A stretch of 64,000 nucleotides of DNA from Anthopleura xanthogrammica (Eukaryota; Cnidaria; Anthozoa; Actiniaria; Actiniidae): assembly GCA_964019055.1 (NCBI GenBank), contig OZ025206.1, positions 1,799,001-1,863,000 of the forward strand, given 5' to 3'. The translations under genes were made by a program, and so were the position numbers. Numbering within the stretch: the first letter of the stretch is position 1; every line of letters begins with the position of its first letter. Below, one piece after another: positions 39,401 to 54,400 of the stretch. The notes beneath the pieces were generated by a model. The model was given only the letters and a program-made list of their open reading frames with translations, did not search any database and was not told the DNA's origin.

Positions 39401-42400
39401 TATGCCGTGGAAGAAGATAGAGTCACCTTTCGGAATCCACTGTTAACTCGCATTTCTATTTAGTTCAGGTCAAGGGACGCTAGTTCTTCAAGACAAGGGA
39501 TACACCGAATTTATATAAGCAGATATTCCTAGTCCTGTTGAAGTGATATTCGTTGTTGAGGTCCAGGGATACACTTAAGTCAGGTGAGTGGATGCTGAAG
39601 TTTTACGAAACGTTTTCGCCATTGAATTACTGAATGTATACCGTGACCGCAAGGCGATTTTTTCATCCGTCCTTGTCATCTTTCTACGGCGCAGAATAAC
39701 TGCACCGTGAGGTGTTTACAGTCAAAAAAGAGTCATAAAAAAATTAGTTTATCCCTTCTACATACGTTGCATGTTTTCAATTAAAAAAAACTGCTTTTCA
39801 AGGGGTGATTTTCACTTGAAACCAGTCAGGACATATTAGGACTATATCCCGGGCACTCAGGGTGGCCGAATTACAGTAAATGTATGTAAAACTGACCCCA
39901 GGGCCCGGGGAAACCAACGCGGTTCGCCCGTGGTGTATTCGTCAAGTTTTGCGCACTAGTATTGCTGGTTTTAACGTCAAATATTTCCGTTTCTTCGCTG
40001 TAATTGTCAGATCTGGTGTATTATCTATCAAGTACAACCTTCCTACATTATATATAATGATCTTGATTAGCGATTTTCTCTGACTTTACGAGACAGCAAC
40101 GAGGTTTTTTCGGGAAACATATTGCGCATATTTATGTTTGAAAGATGTCTTTTTCTGTGTGTTCTTTGGTGAGAACTGACAGGGCACGCCAGTTTCGCTG
40201 AAAGAAAACTATCTCCTGGTTGTCGTCAGGGGATATTCCTTGCTCAGGCTAGGGGATACTGCTAGTTTTAGTAGCAATATATGCCGTGGAAGAAGATAGA
40301 GTCACCTTTCGGAATCCACTGTTAACTCGCATTTCTATTTAGTTCAGGTCAAGGGACGCTAGTTCTTCAAGACAAGGGATACACCGAATTTATATAAGCA
40401 GATATTCCTAGTCCTGTTGAAGTGATATTCGTTGTTGAGGTCCAGGGATACACTTAAGTCAGGTGAGTGGATGCTGAAGTTTTACGAAACGTTTTCGCCA
40501 TTGAATTACTGAATGTATACCGTGACCGCAAGGCGATTTTTTCATCCGTCCTTGTCATCTTTCTACGGCGCAGAATAACTGCACCGTGAGGTGTTTACAG
40601 TCAAAAAAGAGTCATAAAAAAATTAGTTTATCCCTTCTACATACGTTGCATGTTTTCAATTAAAAAAAACTGCTTTTCAAGGGGTGATTTTCACTTGAAA
40701 CCAGTCAGGACATATTAGGACTATATCCCGGGCACTCAGGGTGGCCGCATTACAGTAAATGTATGTAAAACTGACCCCAGGGCCCGGGAAAATTCACGCG
40801 GTTCGCCCGTGGTGTATTCGTCAAGTTTTGCGCACTAGTATTGCTGGTTTTAACGTCAAATATTTCCGTTTCCGCGCTGTAATTGTCAGATCTGGTGTAT
40901 TATCTATCAAGTATAACCTTCCTACATTATATATAATGATCTTGATTAGCGATTTTCTCTGACTTTACGAGACAGCAACGAGGTTTTTTCGGGAAACATA
41001 TTGCGCATATTTATGTTTGAAAGATGTCTTTTTCTGTGTGGTCTTTGGTGAGAACTGACAGGGCAAGCCAGTTTCGCTGAAGGAAAACTATCTCCTGGTT
41101 GTCGTCAGGGGATATTCCTTGCTCAGGCTAGGGGATACTGCTAGTTTTAGTTGCAATATATGCCGTGGAAGAAGATAGAGTCACCTTTCGGAATCCACTG
41201 TTAACTCGCATTTCTATTTAGTTCAGGTCAAGGGACGCTAGTTCTTCAAGACAAGGGATACACCGAATTTATATAAGCAGATATTCCTAGTCCTGTTGAG
41301 GTGATATTCGTTGTTGAGGTCCAGGGATACACTTAAGTCAGGTGAGTGGATGCTGAAGTTTTACGAAACGTTTTCGCCATTGAATTACTGAATGTATACC
41401 GTGACCGCAAGGCGATTTTTTCATCCGTCCTTGTCATCTTTCTACGGCGCAGAATAACTGCACCGTGAGGTGTTTACAGTCAAAAAAGAGTCATAAAAAA
41501 ATTAGTTTATTCCTTCTACATACGTTGCATGTTTTCAATTAAAAAAAACTGCTTTTCAAGGGGTGATTTTCACTTGAAACCAGTCAGGACATATTAGGAC
41601 TATATCCCGGGCACTCAGGGTGGCCGAATTACAGTAAATGTATGTAAAACTGACCCCAGGGCCCGGGAAAACTCACGCGGTTCGCCCGTGGTGTATTCGT
41701 CAAGTTTTGCGCACTAGTATTGCTGGTTTTAACGTCAAATATTTCCGTTTCTGCGCTGTAATTGTCAGATCTGGTGTATTATCTATCAAGTACAACCTTC
41801 CTACATTATATATAATGATTTTGATTAGCGATTTTCTCTGACTTTACGAGACAGCAACGAGGTTTTTTCGGGAAACATATTGCGCATATTTATCTCTGAA
41901 AGATGTCTTTTTCTGTATTTTTTGGTGAGAACTGACAGGGCATGCCAGTTTCGCTGAAGGAAAACTATCTCCTGGTTGTCGTCAGGGGATATTCCTTGCT
42001 CAGGCTAGGGGATACTGCTAGTTTTAGTAGCAATATATGCCGTGGAAGAAGATAGAGTCACCTTTCGGAATCCACTGTTAACTCGCATTTCTATTTAGTT
42101 CAGGTCAAGGGACGCTAGTTCTTCAAGACAAGGGATACACCGAATTTATATAAGCAGATATTCCTAGTCCTGTTGAAGTGATATTCGTTGTTGAGGTCCA
42201 GGGATACACTTAAGTCAGGTGAGTGGATGCTGAAGTTTTACGAAACGTTTTCGCCATTGAATTACTGAATGTATACCGTGACCGCAAGGCGATTTTTTCA
42301 TCCGTCCTTGTCATCTTTCTACGGCGCAGAATAACTGCACCGTGAGGTGTTTACAGTCAAAAAAGAGTCATAAAAAAATTAGTTTATCCCTTCTACATAC

Positions 42401-45400
42401 GTTGCATGTTTTCAATTAAAAAAAACTGCTTTTCAAGGGGTGATTTTCACTTGAAACCAGTCAGGACATATTAGGACTATATCCCGGGCACTCAGGGTGG
42501 CCGCATTACAGTAAATGTATGTAAAACTGACCCCAGGGCCCGGGGAAACTCACGCGGTTCGCCCGTGGTGTATTCGTCAAGTTTTGCGCACTAGTATTGC
42601 TGGTTTTAACGTCAAATATTTCCGTTTCTGCGCTGTAATTGTCAGATCTGGTGTATTATCTATCAAGTACAACCTTTCTACATTATATATAATGATCTTG
42701 ATTAGCGATTTTCTCTGACTTTACGAGACAGCAACGAGGTTTTTTCGGGAAACATATTGCGCATATTTATGTTTGAAAGATGTCTTTTTCTGTGTGGTCT
42801 TTGGTGAGAACTGACAGGGCAAGCCAGTTTCGCTGAAGGAAAACTATCTCCTGGTTGTCGTCAGGGGATATTCCTTGCTCAGGCTAGGGGATACTGCTAG
42901 TTTTAGTTGCAATATATGCCGTGGAAGAAGATAGAGTCACCTTTCGGAATCCACTGTTAACTCGCATTTCTATTTAGTTCAGGTCAAGGGACGCTAGTTC
43001 TTCAAGACAAGGGATACACCGAATTTATATAAGCAGATATTCCTAGTCCTGTTGAAGTGATATTCGTTGTTGAGGTCCAGGGATACACTTAAGTCAGGTG
43101 AGTGGATGCTGAAGTTTTACGAAACGTTTTCGCCATTGAATTACTGAATGTATACCGTGACCGCAAGGCGATTTTTTCATCCGTCCTTGTCATCTTTCTA
43201 CGGCGCAGAATAACTGCACCGTGAGGTGTTTACAGTCAAAAAAGAGTCATAAAAAAATTAGTTTATCCCTTCTACATACGTTGCATGTTTTCAATTAAAA
43301 AAAACTGCTTTTCAAGGGGTGATTTTCACTTGAAACCAGTCAGGACATATTAGGACTATATCCCGGGCACTCAGGGTGGCCGAATTACAGTAAATGTATG
43401 TAAAACTGACCCCAGGGCCCGGGAAAACTCACGCGGTTCGCCCGTGGTGTATTCGTCAAGTTTTGCGCACTAGTATTGCTGGTTTTAACGTCAAATATTT
43501 CCGTTTCTTCGCTGTAATTGTCAGATCTGGTGTATTATCTATCAAGTACAACCTTCCTACATTATATATAATGATCTTGATTAGCGATTTTCTCTGACTT
43601 TACGAGACAGCAACGAGGTTTTTTCGGGAAACATATTGCGCATATTTATGTTTGAAAGATGTCTTTTTCTGTGTGTTCTTTGGTGAGAACTGACAGGGCA
43701 CGCCAGTTTCGCTGAAAGAAAACTATCTCCTGGTTGTCGTCAAAGGATATTCCTTGCTCAGGCTAGGGGATACTGCTAGTTTTAGTTGCAATATATGCCG
43801 TGGAAGAAGATAGAGTCACCTTTCGGAATCCACTGTTAACTCGCATTTCTATTTAGTTCAGGTCAAGGGACGCTAGTTCTTCAAGACAAGGGATAGACCG
43901 AATTTATATAAGCAGATATTCCTAGTCCTGTTGAGGTGATATTCGTTGTTGAGGTCCAGGGATACACTTAAGTCAGGTGAGTGGATGCTGAAGTTTTACG
44001 AAACGTTTTCGCCATTGAATTACTGAATGTATACCGTGACCGCAAGGCGATTTTTTCATCCGTCCTTGTCATCTTTCTACGGCGCAGAATAACTGCACCG
44101 TGAGGTGTTTACAGTCAAAAAAGAGTCACAAAAAAATTAGTTTATCCCTTCTACATACGTTGCATGTTTTCAATTAAAAAAAACTGCTTTTCAAGGGGTG
44201 ATTTTCACTTGAAACCAGTCAGGACATATTAGGACTATATCCCGGGCACTCAGGGTGGCCGAATTACAGTAAATGTATGTAAAACTGACCCCAGGGCCCG
44301 GGAAAACTCACGCGGTTCGCCCGTGGTGTATTCGTCAAGTTTTGCGCACTAGTATTGCTGGTTTTAACGTCAAATATTTCCGTTTCTGCGCTGTAATTGT
44401 CAGATCTGGTGTATTATCTATCAAGTACAACCTTCCTACATTATATATAATGATTTTGATTTGCGATTTTCTCTGACTTTACGAGACAGCAACGAGGTTT
44501 TTTCGGGAAACATATTGCGCATATTTATGTTTGAAAGATGTCTTTTTCTGTGTGTTCTTTGGTGAGAACTGACAGGGCAAGCCAGTTTCGCTGAAGGAAA
44601 ACTATCTCCTGGTTGTCGTCAGGGGATATTCCTTGCTCAGGCTAGGGGATACTGCTAGTTTTAGTTGCAATATATGCCGTGGAAGAAGATAGAGTCACCT
44701 TTCGGAATCCACTGTTAACTCGCATTTCTATTTAGTTCAGGTCAAGGGACGCTAGTTCTTCAAGACAAGGGATACACCGAATTTATATAAGCAGATATTC
44801 CTAGTCCTGTTGAGGTGATATTCGTTGTTGAGGTCCAGGGATACACTTAAGTCAGGTGAGTGGATGCTGAAGTTTTACGAAACGTTTTCGCCATTGAATT
44901 ACTGAATGTATACCGTGACCGCAAGAAGAATTTTTTCATCCGTCCTTGTCATCTTTCTACGGCGCAGAATAACTGCACCGTGAGGTGTTTACAGTCAAAA
45001 AAGAGTCATAAAAAAATTAGTTTATCCCTTCTACATACGTTGCATGTTTTCAATTAAAAAAAACTGCTTTTCAAGGGGTGATTTTCACTTGAAACCAGTC
45101 AGGACATATTAGGACTATATCCCGGGCACTCAGGGTGGCCGAATTACAGTAAATGTATGTAAAACTGACCCCAGGGCCCGGGAAAACTCACGCGGTTCGC
45201 CCGTGGTGTATTCGTCAAGTTTTGCGCACTAGTATTGCTGGTTTTAACGTCAAATATTTCCGTTTCTTCGCTGTAATTGTCAGATCTGGTGTATTATCTA
45301 TCAAGTACAACCTTCCTACATTATATATAATGATTTTGATTAGCGATTTTCTCTGACTTTACGAGACAGCAACGAGGTTTTTTCGGGAAACATATTGCGC

Positions 45401-48400
45401 ATATTTATGTTTGAAAGATGTCTTTTTCTGTGTGTTCTTTGGTGAGAACTGACAGGGCAAGCCAGTTTCGCTGAAGGAAAACTATCTCCTGGTTGTCGTC
45501 AGGGGATATTCCTTGCTCAGGCTAGGGGATACTGCTAGTTTTAGTTGCAATATATGCCGTGGAAGAAGATAGAGTCACCTTTCGGAATCCACTGTTAACT
45601 CGCATTTCTATTTAGTTCAGGTCAAGGGACGCTAGTTCTTCAAGACAAGGGATACACCGAATTTATATAAGCAGATATTCCTAGTCCTGTTGAGGTGATA
45701 TTCGTTGTTGAGGTCCAGGGATACACTTAAGTCAGGTGAGTGGATGCTGAAGTTTTACGAAACGTTTTCGCCATTGAATTACTGAATGTATACCGTGACC
45801 GCAAGAAGAATTTTTTCATCCGTCCTTGTCATCTTTCTACGGCGCAGAATAACTGCACCGTGAGGTGTTTACAGTCAAAAAAGAGTCATAAAAAAATTAG
45901 TTTATCCCTTCTACATACGTTGCATGTTTTCAATTAAAAAAAACTGCTTTTCAAGGGGTGATTTTCACTTGAAACCAGTCAGGACATATTAGGACTATAT
46001 CCCGGGCACTCAGGGTGGCCGAATTACAGTAAATGTATGTAAAACTGACCCCAGGGCCCGGGAAAACTCACGCGGTTCGCCCGTGGTGTATTCGTCAAGT
46101 TTTGCGCACTAGTATTGCTGGTTTTAACGTCAAATATTTCCGTTTCTTCGCTGTAATTGTCAGATCTGGTGTATTATCTATCAAGTACAACCTTCCTACA
46201 TTATATATAATGATTTTGATTAGCGATTTTCTCTGACTTTACGAGACAGCAACGAGGTTTTTTCGGGAAACATATTGCGCATATTTATGTTTGAAAGATG
46301 TCTTTTTCTGTGTGTTCTTTGGTGAGAACTGACAGGGCAAGCCAGTTTCGCTGAAGGAAAACTATCTCCTGGTTGTCGTCAGGGGATATTCCTTGCTCAG
46401 GCTAGGGGATACTGCTAGTTTTAGTAGCAATATATGCCGTGGAAGAAGATAGAGTCACCTTTCGGAATCCACTGTTAACTCGCATTTCTATTTAGTTCAG
46501 GTCAAGGGACGCTAGTTCTTCAAGACAAGGGATACACCGAATTTATATAAGCAGATATTCCTAGTCCTGTTGAGGTGATATTCGTTGTTGAGGTCCAGGG
46601 ATACACTTAAGTCAGGTGAGTGGATGCTGAAGTTTTACGAAACGTTTTCGCCATTGAATTACTGAATGTATACCGTGACCGCAAGGCGATTTTTTCATCC
46701 GTCCTTGTCATCTTTCTACGGCGCAGAATAACTGCACCGTGAGGTGTTTACAGTCAAAAAAGAGTCATAAAAAAATTAGTTTATCCCTTCTACATACGTT
46801 GCATGTTTTCAATTAAAAAAAACTGCTTTTCAAGGGGTGATTTTCACTTGAAACCAGTCAGGACATATTAGGACTATATCCCGGGCACTCAGGGTGGCCG
46901 AATTACAGTAAATGTATGTAAAACTGACCCCAGGGCCCGGGAAAACTCACGCGGTTCGCCCGTGGTGTATTCGTCAAGTTTTGCGCACTAGTATTGCTGG
47001 TTTTAACGTCAAATATTTCCGTTTCTGCGCTGTAATTGTCAGATCTGGTGTATTATCTATCAAGTACAACCTTCCTACATTATATATAATGATTTTGATT
47101 AGCGATTTTCTCTGACTTTACGAGACAGCAACGAGGTTTTTTCGGGAAACATATTGCGCATATTTATGTTTGAAAGATGTCTTTTTCTGTGTGTTCTTTG
47201 GTGAGAACTGACAGGGCACGCCAGTTTCGCTGAAGGAAAACTATCTCCTGGTTGTCGTCAGGGGATATTCCTTGCTCAGGCTAGGGGATACTGCTAGTTT
47301 TAGTAGCAATATATGCCGTGGAAGAAGATAGAGTCACCTTTCGGAATCCACTGTTAAGTCGCATTTCTATTTAGTTCAGGTCAAGGGACGCTAGTTCTTC
47401 AAGACAAGGGATACACCGAATTTATATAAGCAGATATTCCTAGTCCTGTTGAGGTGATATTCGTTGTTGAGGTCCAGGGATACACTTAAGTCAGGTGAGT
47501 GGATGCTGAAGTTTTACGAAACGTTTTCGCCATTGAATTACTGAATGTATACCGTGACCGCAAGGCGATTTTTTCATCCGTCCTTGTCATCTTTCTACGG
47601 CGCAGAATAACTGCACCGTGAGGTGTTTACAGTCAAAAAAGAGTCATAAAAAAATTAGTTTATCCCTTCTACATACGTTGCATGTTTTCAATTAAAAAAA
47701 ACTGCTTTTCAAGGGGTGATTTTCACTTGAAACCAGTCAGGACATATTAGGACTATATCCCGGGCACTCAGGGTGGCCGCATTACAGTAAATGTATGTAA
47801 AACTGACCCCAGGGCCCGGGAAAACTCACGCGGTTCGCCCGTGGTGTATTCGTCAAGTTTTGCGCACTAGTATTGCTGGTTTTAACGTCAAATATTTCCG
47901 TTTCTGCGCTGTAATTGTCAGATCTGGTGTATTATCTATCAAGTACAACCTTCCTACATTATATATAATGATTTTGATTAGCGATTTTCTCTGACTTTAC
48001 GAGACAGCAACGAGGTTTTTTCGGGAAACATATTGCGCATATTTATGTTTGAAAGATGTCTTTTTCTGTGTGGTCTTTGGTGAGAACTGACAGGGCACGC
48101 CAGTTTCGCTGAAGGAAAACTATCTCCTGGTTGTCGTCAGGGGATATTCCTTGCTCAGGCTAGGGGATACTGCTAGTTTTAGTAGCAATATATGCCGTGG
48201 AAGAAGATAGAGTCACCTTTCGGAATCCACTGTTAACTCGCATTTCTATTTAGTTCAGGTCAAGGGACGCTAGTTCTTCAAGACAAGGGATACACCGAAT
48301 TTATATAAGCAGATATTCCTAGTCCTGTTGAGGTGATATTCGTTGTTGAGGTCCAGGGATACACTTAAGTCAGGTGAGTGGATGCTGAAGTTTTACGAAA

Positions 48401-51400
48401 CGTTTTCGCCATTGAATTACTGAATGTATACCGTGACCGCAAGGCGATTTTTTCATCCGTCCTTGTCATCTTTCTACGGCGCAGAATAACTGCACCGTGA
48501 GGTGTTTACAGTCAAAAAAGAGTCATAAAAAAATTAGTTTATTCCTTCTACATACGTTGCATGTTTTCAATTAAAAAAAACTGCTTTTCAAGGGGTGATT
48601 TTCACTTGAAACCAGTCAGGACATATTAGGACTATATCCCGGGCACTCAGGGTGGCCGAATTACAGTAAATGTATGTAAAACTGACCCCCAGGGCCCGGG
48701 AAAACTCACGCGGTTCGCCCGTGGTGTATTCGTCAAGTTTTGCGCACTAGTATTGCTGGTTTTAACGTCAAATATTTCCGTTTCTGCGCTGTAATTGTCA
48801 GATCTGGTGTATTATCTATCAAGTACAACCTTCCTACATTATATATAATGATTTTGATTAGCGATTTTCTCTGACTTTACGAGACAGCAACGAGGTTTTT
48901 TCGGGAAACATATTGCGCATATTTATGTTTGAAAGATGTCTTTTTCTGTGTGTTCTTTGGTGAGAACTGACAGGGCAAGCCAGTTTCGCTGAAGGAAAAC
49001 TATCTCCTGGTTGTCGTCAGGGGATATTCCTTGCTCAGGCTAGGGGATACTGCTAGTTTTAGTTGCAATATATGCCGTGGAAGAAGATAGAGTCACCTTT
49101 CGGAATCCACTGTTAACTCGCATTTCTATTTAGTTCAGGTCAAGGGACGCTAGTTCTTCAAGACAAGGGATAGACCGAATTTATATAAGCAGATATTCCT
49201 AGTCCTGTTGAGGTGATATTCGTTGTTGAGGTCCAGGGATACACTTAAGTCAGGTGAGTGGATGCTGAAGTTTTACGAAACGTTTTCGCCATTGAATTAC
49301 TGAATGTATACCGTGACCGCAAGGCGATTTTTTCATCCGTCCTTGTCATCTTTCTACGGCGCAGAATAACTGCACCGTGAGGTGTTTACAGTCAAAAAAG
49401 AGTCATAAAAAAATTAGTTTATTCCTTCTACATACGTTGCATGTTTTCAATTAAAAAAAACTGCTTTTCAAGGGGTGATTTTCACTTGAAACCAGTCAGG
49501 ACATATTAGGACTATATCCCGGGCACTCAGGGTGGCCGAATTACAGTAAATGTATGTAAAACTGACCCCAGGGCCCGGGAAAACTCACGCGGTTCGCCCG
49601 TGGTGTATTCGTCAAGTTTTGCGCACTAGTATTGCTGGTTTTAACGTCAAATATTTCCGTTTCTTCGCTGTAATTGTCAGATCTGGTGTATTATCTATCA
49701 AGTACAACCTTCCTACATTATATATAATGATCTTGATTAGCGATTTTCTCTGACTTTACGAGACAGCAACGAGGTTTTTTCGGGAAACATATTGCGCATA
49801 TTTATGTTTGAAAGATGTCTTTTTCTGTGTGTTCTTTGGTGAGAACTGACAGGGCACGCCAGTTTCGCTGAAAGAAAACTATCTCCTGGTTGTCGTCAGG
49901 GAATATTCCTTGCTCAGGCTAGGGGATACTGCTAGTTTTAGTAGCAATATATGCCGTGGAAGAAGATAGAGTCACCTTTCGGAATCCACTGTTAACTCGC
50001 ATTTCTATTTAGTTCAGGTCAAGGGACGCTAGTTCTTCAAGACAAGGGATACACCGAATTTATATAAGCAGATATTCCTAGTCCTGTTGAGGTGATATTC
50101 GTTGTTGAGGTCCAGGGATACACTTAAGTCAGGTGAGTGGATGCTGAAGTTTTACGAAACGTTTTCGCCATTGAATTACTGAATGTATACCGTGACCGCA
50201 AGGCGATTTTTTCATCCGTCCTTGTCATCTTTCTACGGCGCAGAATAACTGCACCGTGAGGTGTTTACAGTCAAAAAAGAGTCATAAAAAAATTAGTTTA
50301 TCCCTTCTACATACGTTGCATGTTTTCAATTAAAAAAAACTGCTTTTCAAGGGGTGATTTTCACTTGAAACCAGTCAGGACATATTAGGACTATATCCCG
50401 GGCACTCAGGGTGGCCGAATTACAGTAAATGTATGTAAAACTGACCCCAGGGCCCGGGAAAATTCACGCGGTTCGCCCGTGGTGTATTCGTCAAGTTTTG
50501 CGCACTAGTATTGCTGGTTTTAACGTCAAATATTTCCGTTTCCGCGCTGTAATTGTCAGATCTGGTGTATTATCTATCAAGTATAACCTTCCTACATTAT
50601 ATATAATGATCTTGATTAGCGATTTTCTCTGACTTTACGAGACAGCAACGAGGTTTTTTCGGGAAACATATTGCGCATATTTATGTTTGAAAGATGTCTT
50701 TTTCTGTGTGGTCTTTGGTGAGAACTGACAGGGCAAGCCAGTTTCGCTGAAGGAAAACTATCTCCTGGTTGTCGTCAGGGGATATTCCTTGCTCAGGCTA
50801 GGGGATACTGCTAGTTTTAGTTGCAATATATGCCGTGGAAGAAGATAGAGTCACCTTTCGGAATCCACTGTTAACTCGCATTTCTATTTAGTTCAGGTCA
50901 AGGGACGCTAGTTCTTCAAGACAAGGGATACACCGAATTTATATAAGCAGATATTCCTAGTCCTGTTGAGGTGATATTCGTTGTTGAGGTCCAGGGATAC
51001 ACTTAAGTCAGGTGAGTGGATGCTGAAGTTTTACGAAACGTTTTCGCCATTGAATTACTGAATGTATACCGTGACCGCAAGGCGATTTTTTCATCCGTCC
51101 TTGTCATCTTTCTACGGCGCAGAATAACTGCACCGTGAGGTGTTTACAGTCAAAAAAGAGTCATAAAAAAATTAGTTTATTCCTTCTACATACGTTGCAT
51201 GTTTTCAATTAAAAAAAACTGCTTTTCAAGGGGTGATTTTTTCACTTGAAACCAGTCAGGACATATTAGGACTATATCCCGGGCACTCAGGGTGGCCGAA
51301 TTACAGTAAATGTATGTAAAACTGACCCCAGGGCCCGGGAAAACTCACGCGGTTCGCCCGTGGTGTATTCGTCAAGTTTTGCGCACTAGTATTGCTGGTT

Positions 51401-54400
51401 TTAACGTCAAATATTTCCGTTTCTGCGCTGTAATTGTCAGATCTGGTGTATTATCTATCAAGTACAACCTTCCTACATTATATATAATGATTTTGATTAG
51501 CGATTTTCTCTGACTTTACGAGACAGCAACGAGGTTTTTTCGGGAAACATATTGCGCACATTTATCTCTGAAAGATGTCTTTTTCTGTATTTTTTGGTGA
51601 GAACTGACAGGGCAAGCCAGTTTCGCTGAAGGAAAACTATCTCCTGGTTGTCGTCAGGGGATATTCCTTGCTCAGGCTAGGGGATACTGCTAGTTTTAGT
51701 AGCAATATATGCCGTGGAAGAAGATAGAGTCACCTTTCGGAATCCACTGTTAACTCGCATTTCTATTTAGTTCAGGTCAAGGGACGCTAGTTCTTCAAGA
51801 CAAGGGATACACCGAATTTATATAAGCAGATATTCCTAGTCCTGTTAGGTGATATTCGTTGTTGAGGTACAGGGATACACTTAAGTCAGGTGAGTGGATG
51901 CTGAAGTTTTACGAAACGTTTTCGCCATTGAATTACTGAATGTATACCGTGACCGCAAGGCGATTTTTTCATCCGTCCTTGTCATCGTTCTACGGCGCAG
52001 AATAACTGCACCGTGAGGTGTTTACAGTCAAAAAAGAGTCATAAAAAAATTAGTTTATCCCTTCTACATACGTTGCATGTTTTCAATTAAAAAAAACTGC
52101 TTTTCAAGGGGTGATTTTCACTTGAAACCAGTCAGGACATATTAGGACTATATCCCGGGCACTCAGGGTGGCCGAATTACAGTAAATGTATGTAAAACTG
52201 ACCCCAGGGCCCGGGGAAACTCACGCGGTTCGCCCGTGGTGTATTCGTCAAGTTTTGCGCACTAGTATTGCTGGTTTTAACGTCAAATATTTCCGTTTCT
52301 TCGCTGTAATTGTCAGATCTGGTGTATTATCTATCAAGTACAACCTTCCTACATTATATATAATGATCTTGATTAGCGATTTTCTCTGACTTTACGAGAC
52401 AGCAACGAGGTTTTTTCGGGAAACATACTGCGCATATTTATGTTTGAAAGATGTCTTTTTCTGTGTGTTCTTTGGTGAGAACTGACAGGGCACGCCAGTT
52501 TCGCTGAAAGAAAACTATCTCCTGGTTGTCGTCAGGGGATATTCCTTGCTCAGGCTAGGGGATACTGCTAGTTTTAGTTGCAATATATGCCGTGGAAGAA
52601 GATAGAGTCACCTTTCGGAATCCACTGTTAACTCGCATTTCTATTTAGTTCAGGTCAAGGGACGCTAGTTCTTCAAGACAAGGGATACACCGAATTTATA
52701 TAAGCAGATATTCCTAGTCCTGTTGAAGTGATATTCGTTGTTGAGGTCCAGGGATACACTTAAGTCAGGTGAGTGGATGCTGAAGTTTTACGAAACGTTT
52801 TCGCCATTGAATTACTGAATGTATACCGTGACCGCAAGGCGATTTTTTCATCCGTCCTTGTCATCTTTCTACGGCGCAGAATAACTGCACCGTGAGGTGT
52901 TTACAGTCAAAAAAGAGTCATAAAAAAATTAGTTTATCCCTTCTACATACGTTGCATGTTTTCAATTAAAAAAAACTGCTTTTCAAGGGGTGATTTTCAC
53001 TTGAAACCAGTCAGGACATATTAGGACTATATCCCGGGCACTCAGGGTGGCCGAATTACAGTAAATGTATGTAAAACTGACCCCAGGGCCCGGGGAAACC
53101 AACGCGGTTCGCCCGTGGTGTATTCGTCAAGTTTTGCGCACTAGTATTGCTGGTTTTAACGTCAAATATTTCCGTTTCTTCGCTGTAATTGTCAGATCTG
53201 GTGTATTATCTATCAAGTACAACCTTCCTACATTATATATAATGATCTTGATTAGCGATTTTCTCTGACTTTACGAGACAGCAACGAGGTTTTTTCGGGA
53301 AACATATTGCGCATATTTATGTTTGAAAGATGTCTTTTTCTGTGTGTTCTTTGGTGAGAACTGACAGGGCACGCCAGTTTCGCTGAAAGAAAACTATCTC
53401 CTGGTTGTCGTCAGGGGATATTCCTTGCTCAGGCTAGGGGATACTGCTAGTTTTAGTAGCAATATATGCCGTGGAAGAAGATAGAGTCACCTTTCGGAAT
53501 CCACTGTTAACTCGCATTTCTATTTAGTTCAGGTCAAGGGACGCTAGTTCTTCAAGACAAGGGATACACCGAATTTATATAAGCAGATATTCCTAGTCCT
53601 GTTGAAGTGATATTCGTTGTTGAGGTCCAGGGATACACTTAAGTCAGGTGAGTGGATGCTGAAGTTTTACGAAACGTTTTCGCCATTGAATTACTGAATG
53701 TATACCGTGACCGCAAGGCGATTTTTTCATCCGTCCTTGTCATCTTTCTACGGCGCAGAATAACTGCACCGTGAGGTGTTTACAGTCAAAAAAGAGTCAT
53801 AAAAAAATTAGTTTATCCCTTCTACATACGTTGCATGTTTTCAATTAAAAAAAACTGCTTTTCAAGGGGTGATTTTCACTTGAAACCAGTCAGGACATAT
53901 TAGGACTATATCCCGGGCACTCAGGGTGGCCGCATTACAGTAAATGTATGTAAAACTGACCCCAGGGCCCGGGAAAATTCACGCGGTTCGCCCGTGGTGT
54001 ATTCGTCAAGTTTTGCGCACTAGTATTGCTGGTTTTAACGTCAAATATTTCCGTTTCCGCGCTGTAATTGTCAGATCTGGTGTATTATCTATCAAGTATA
54101 ACCTTCCTACATTATATATAATGATCTTGATTAGCGATTTTCTCTGACTTTACGAGACAGCAACGAGGTTTTTTCGGGAAACATATTGCGCATATTTATG
54201 TTTGAAAGATGTCTTTTTCTGTGTGGTCTTTGGTGAGAACTGACAGGGCAAGCCAGTTTCGCTGAAGGAAAACTATCTCCTGGTTGTCGTCAGGGGATAT
54301 TCCTTGCTCAGGCTAGGGGATACTGCTAGTTTTAGTTGCAATATATGCCGTGGAAGAAGATAGAGTCACCTTTCGGAATCCACTGTTAACTCGCATTTCT

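Noticed and set aside
44860..45937. 65-codon ORF in copies 23 and 24
   Set aside because: It exists only because the private variant GCAAGAAGAA opens the frame locally. It is absent from all other copies.
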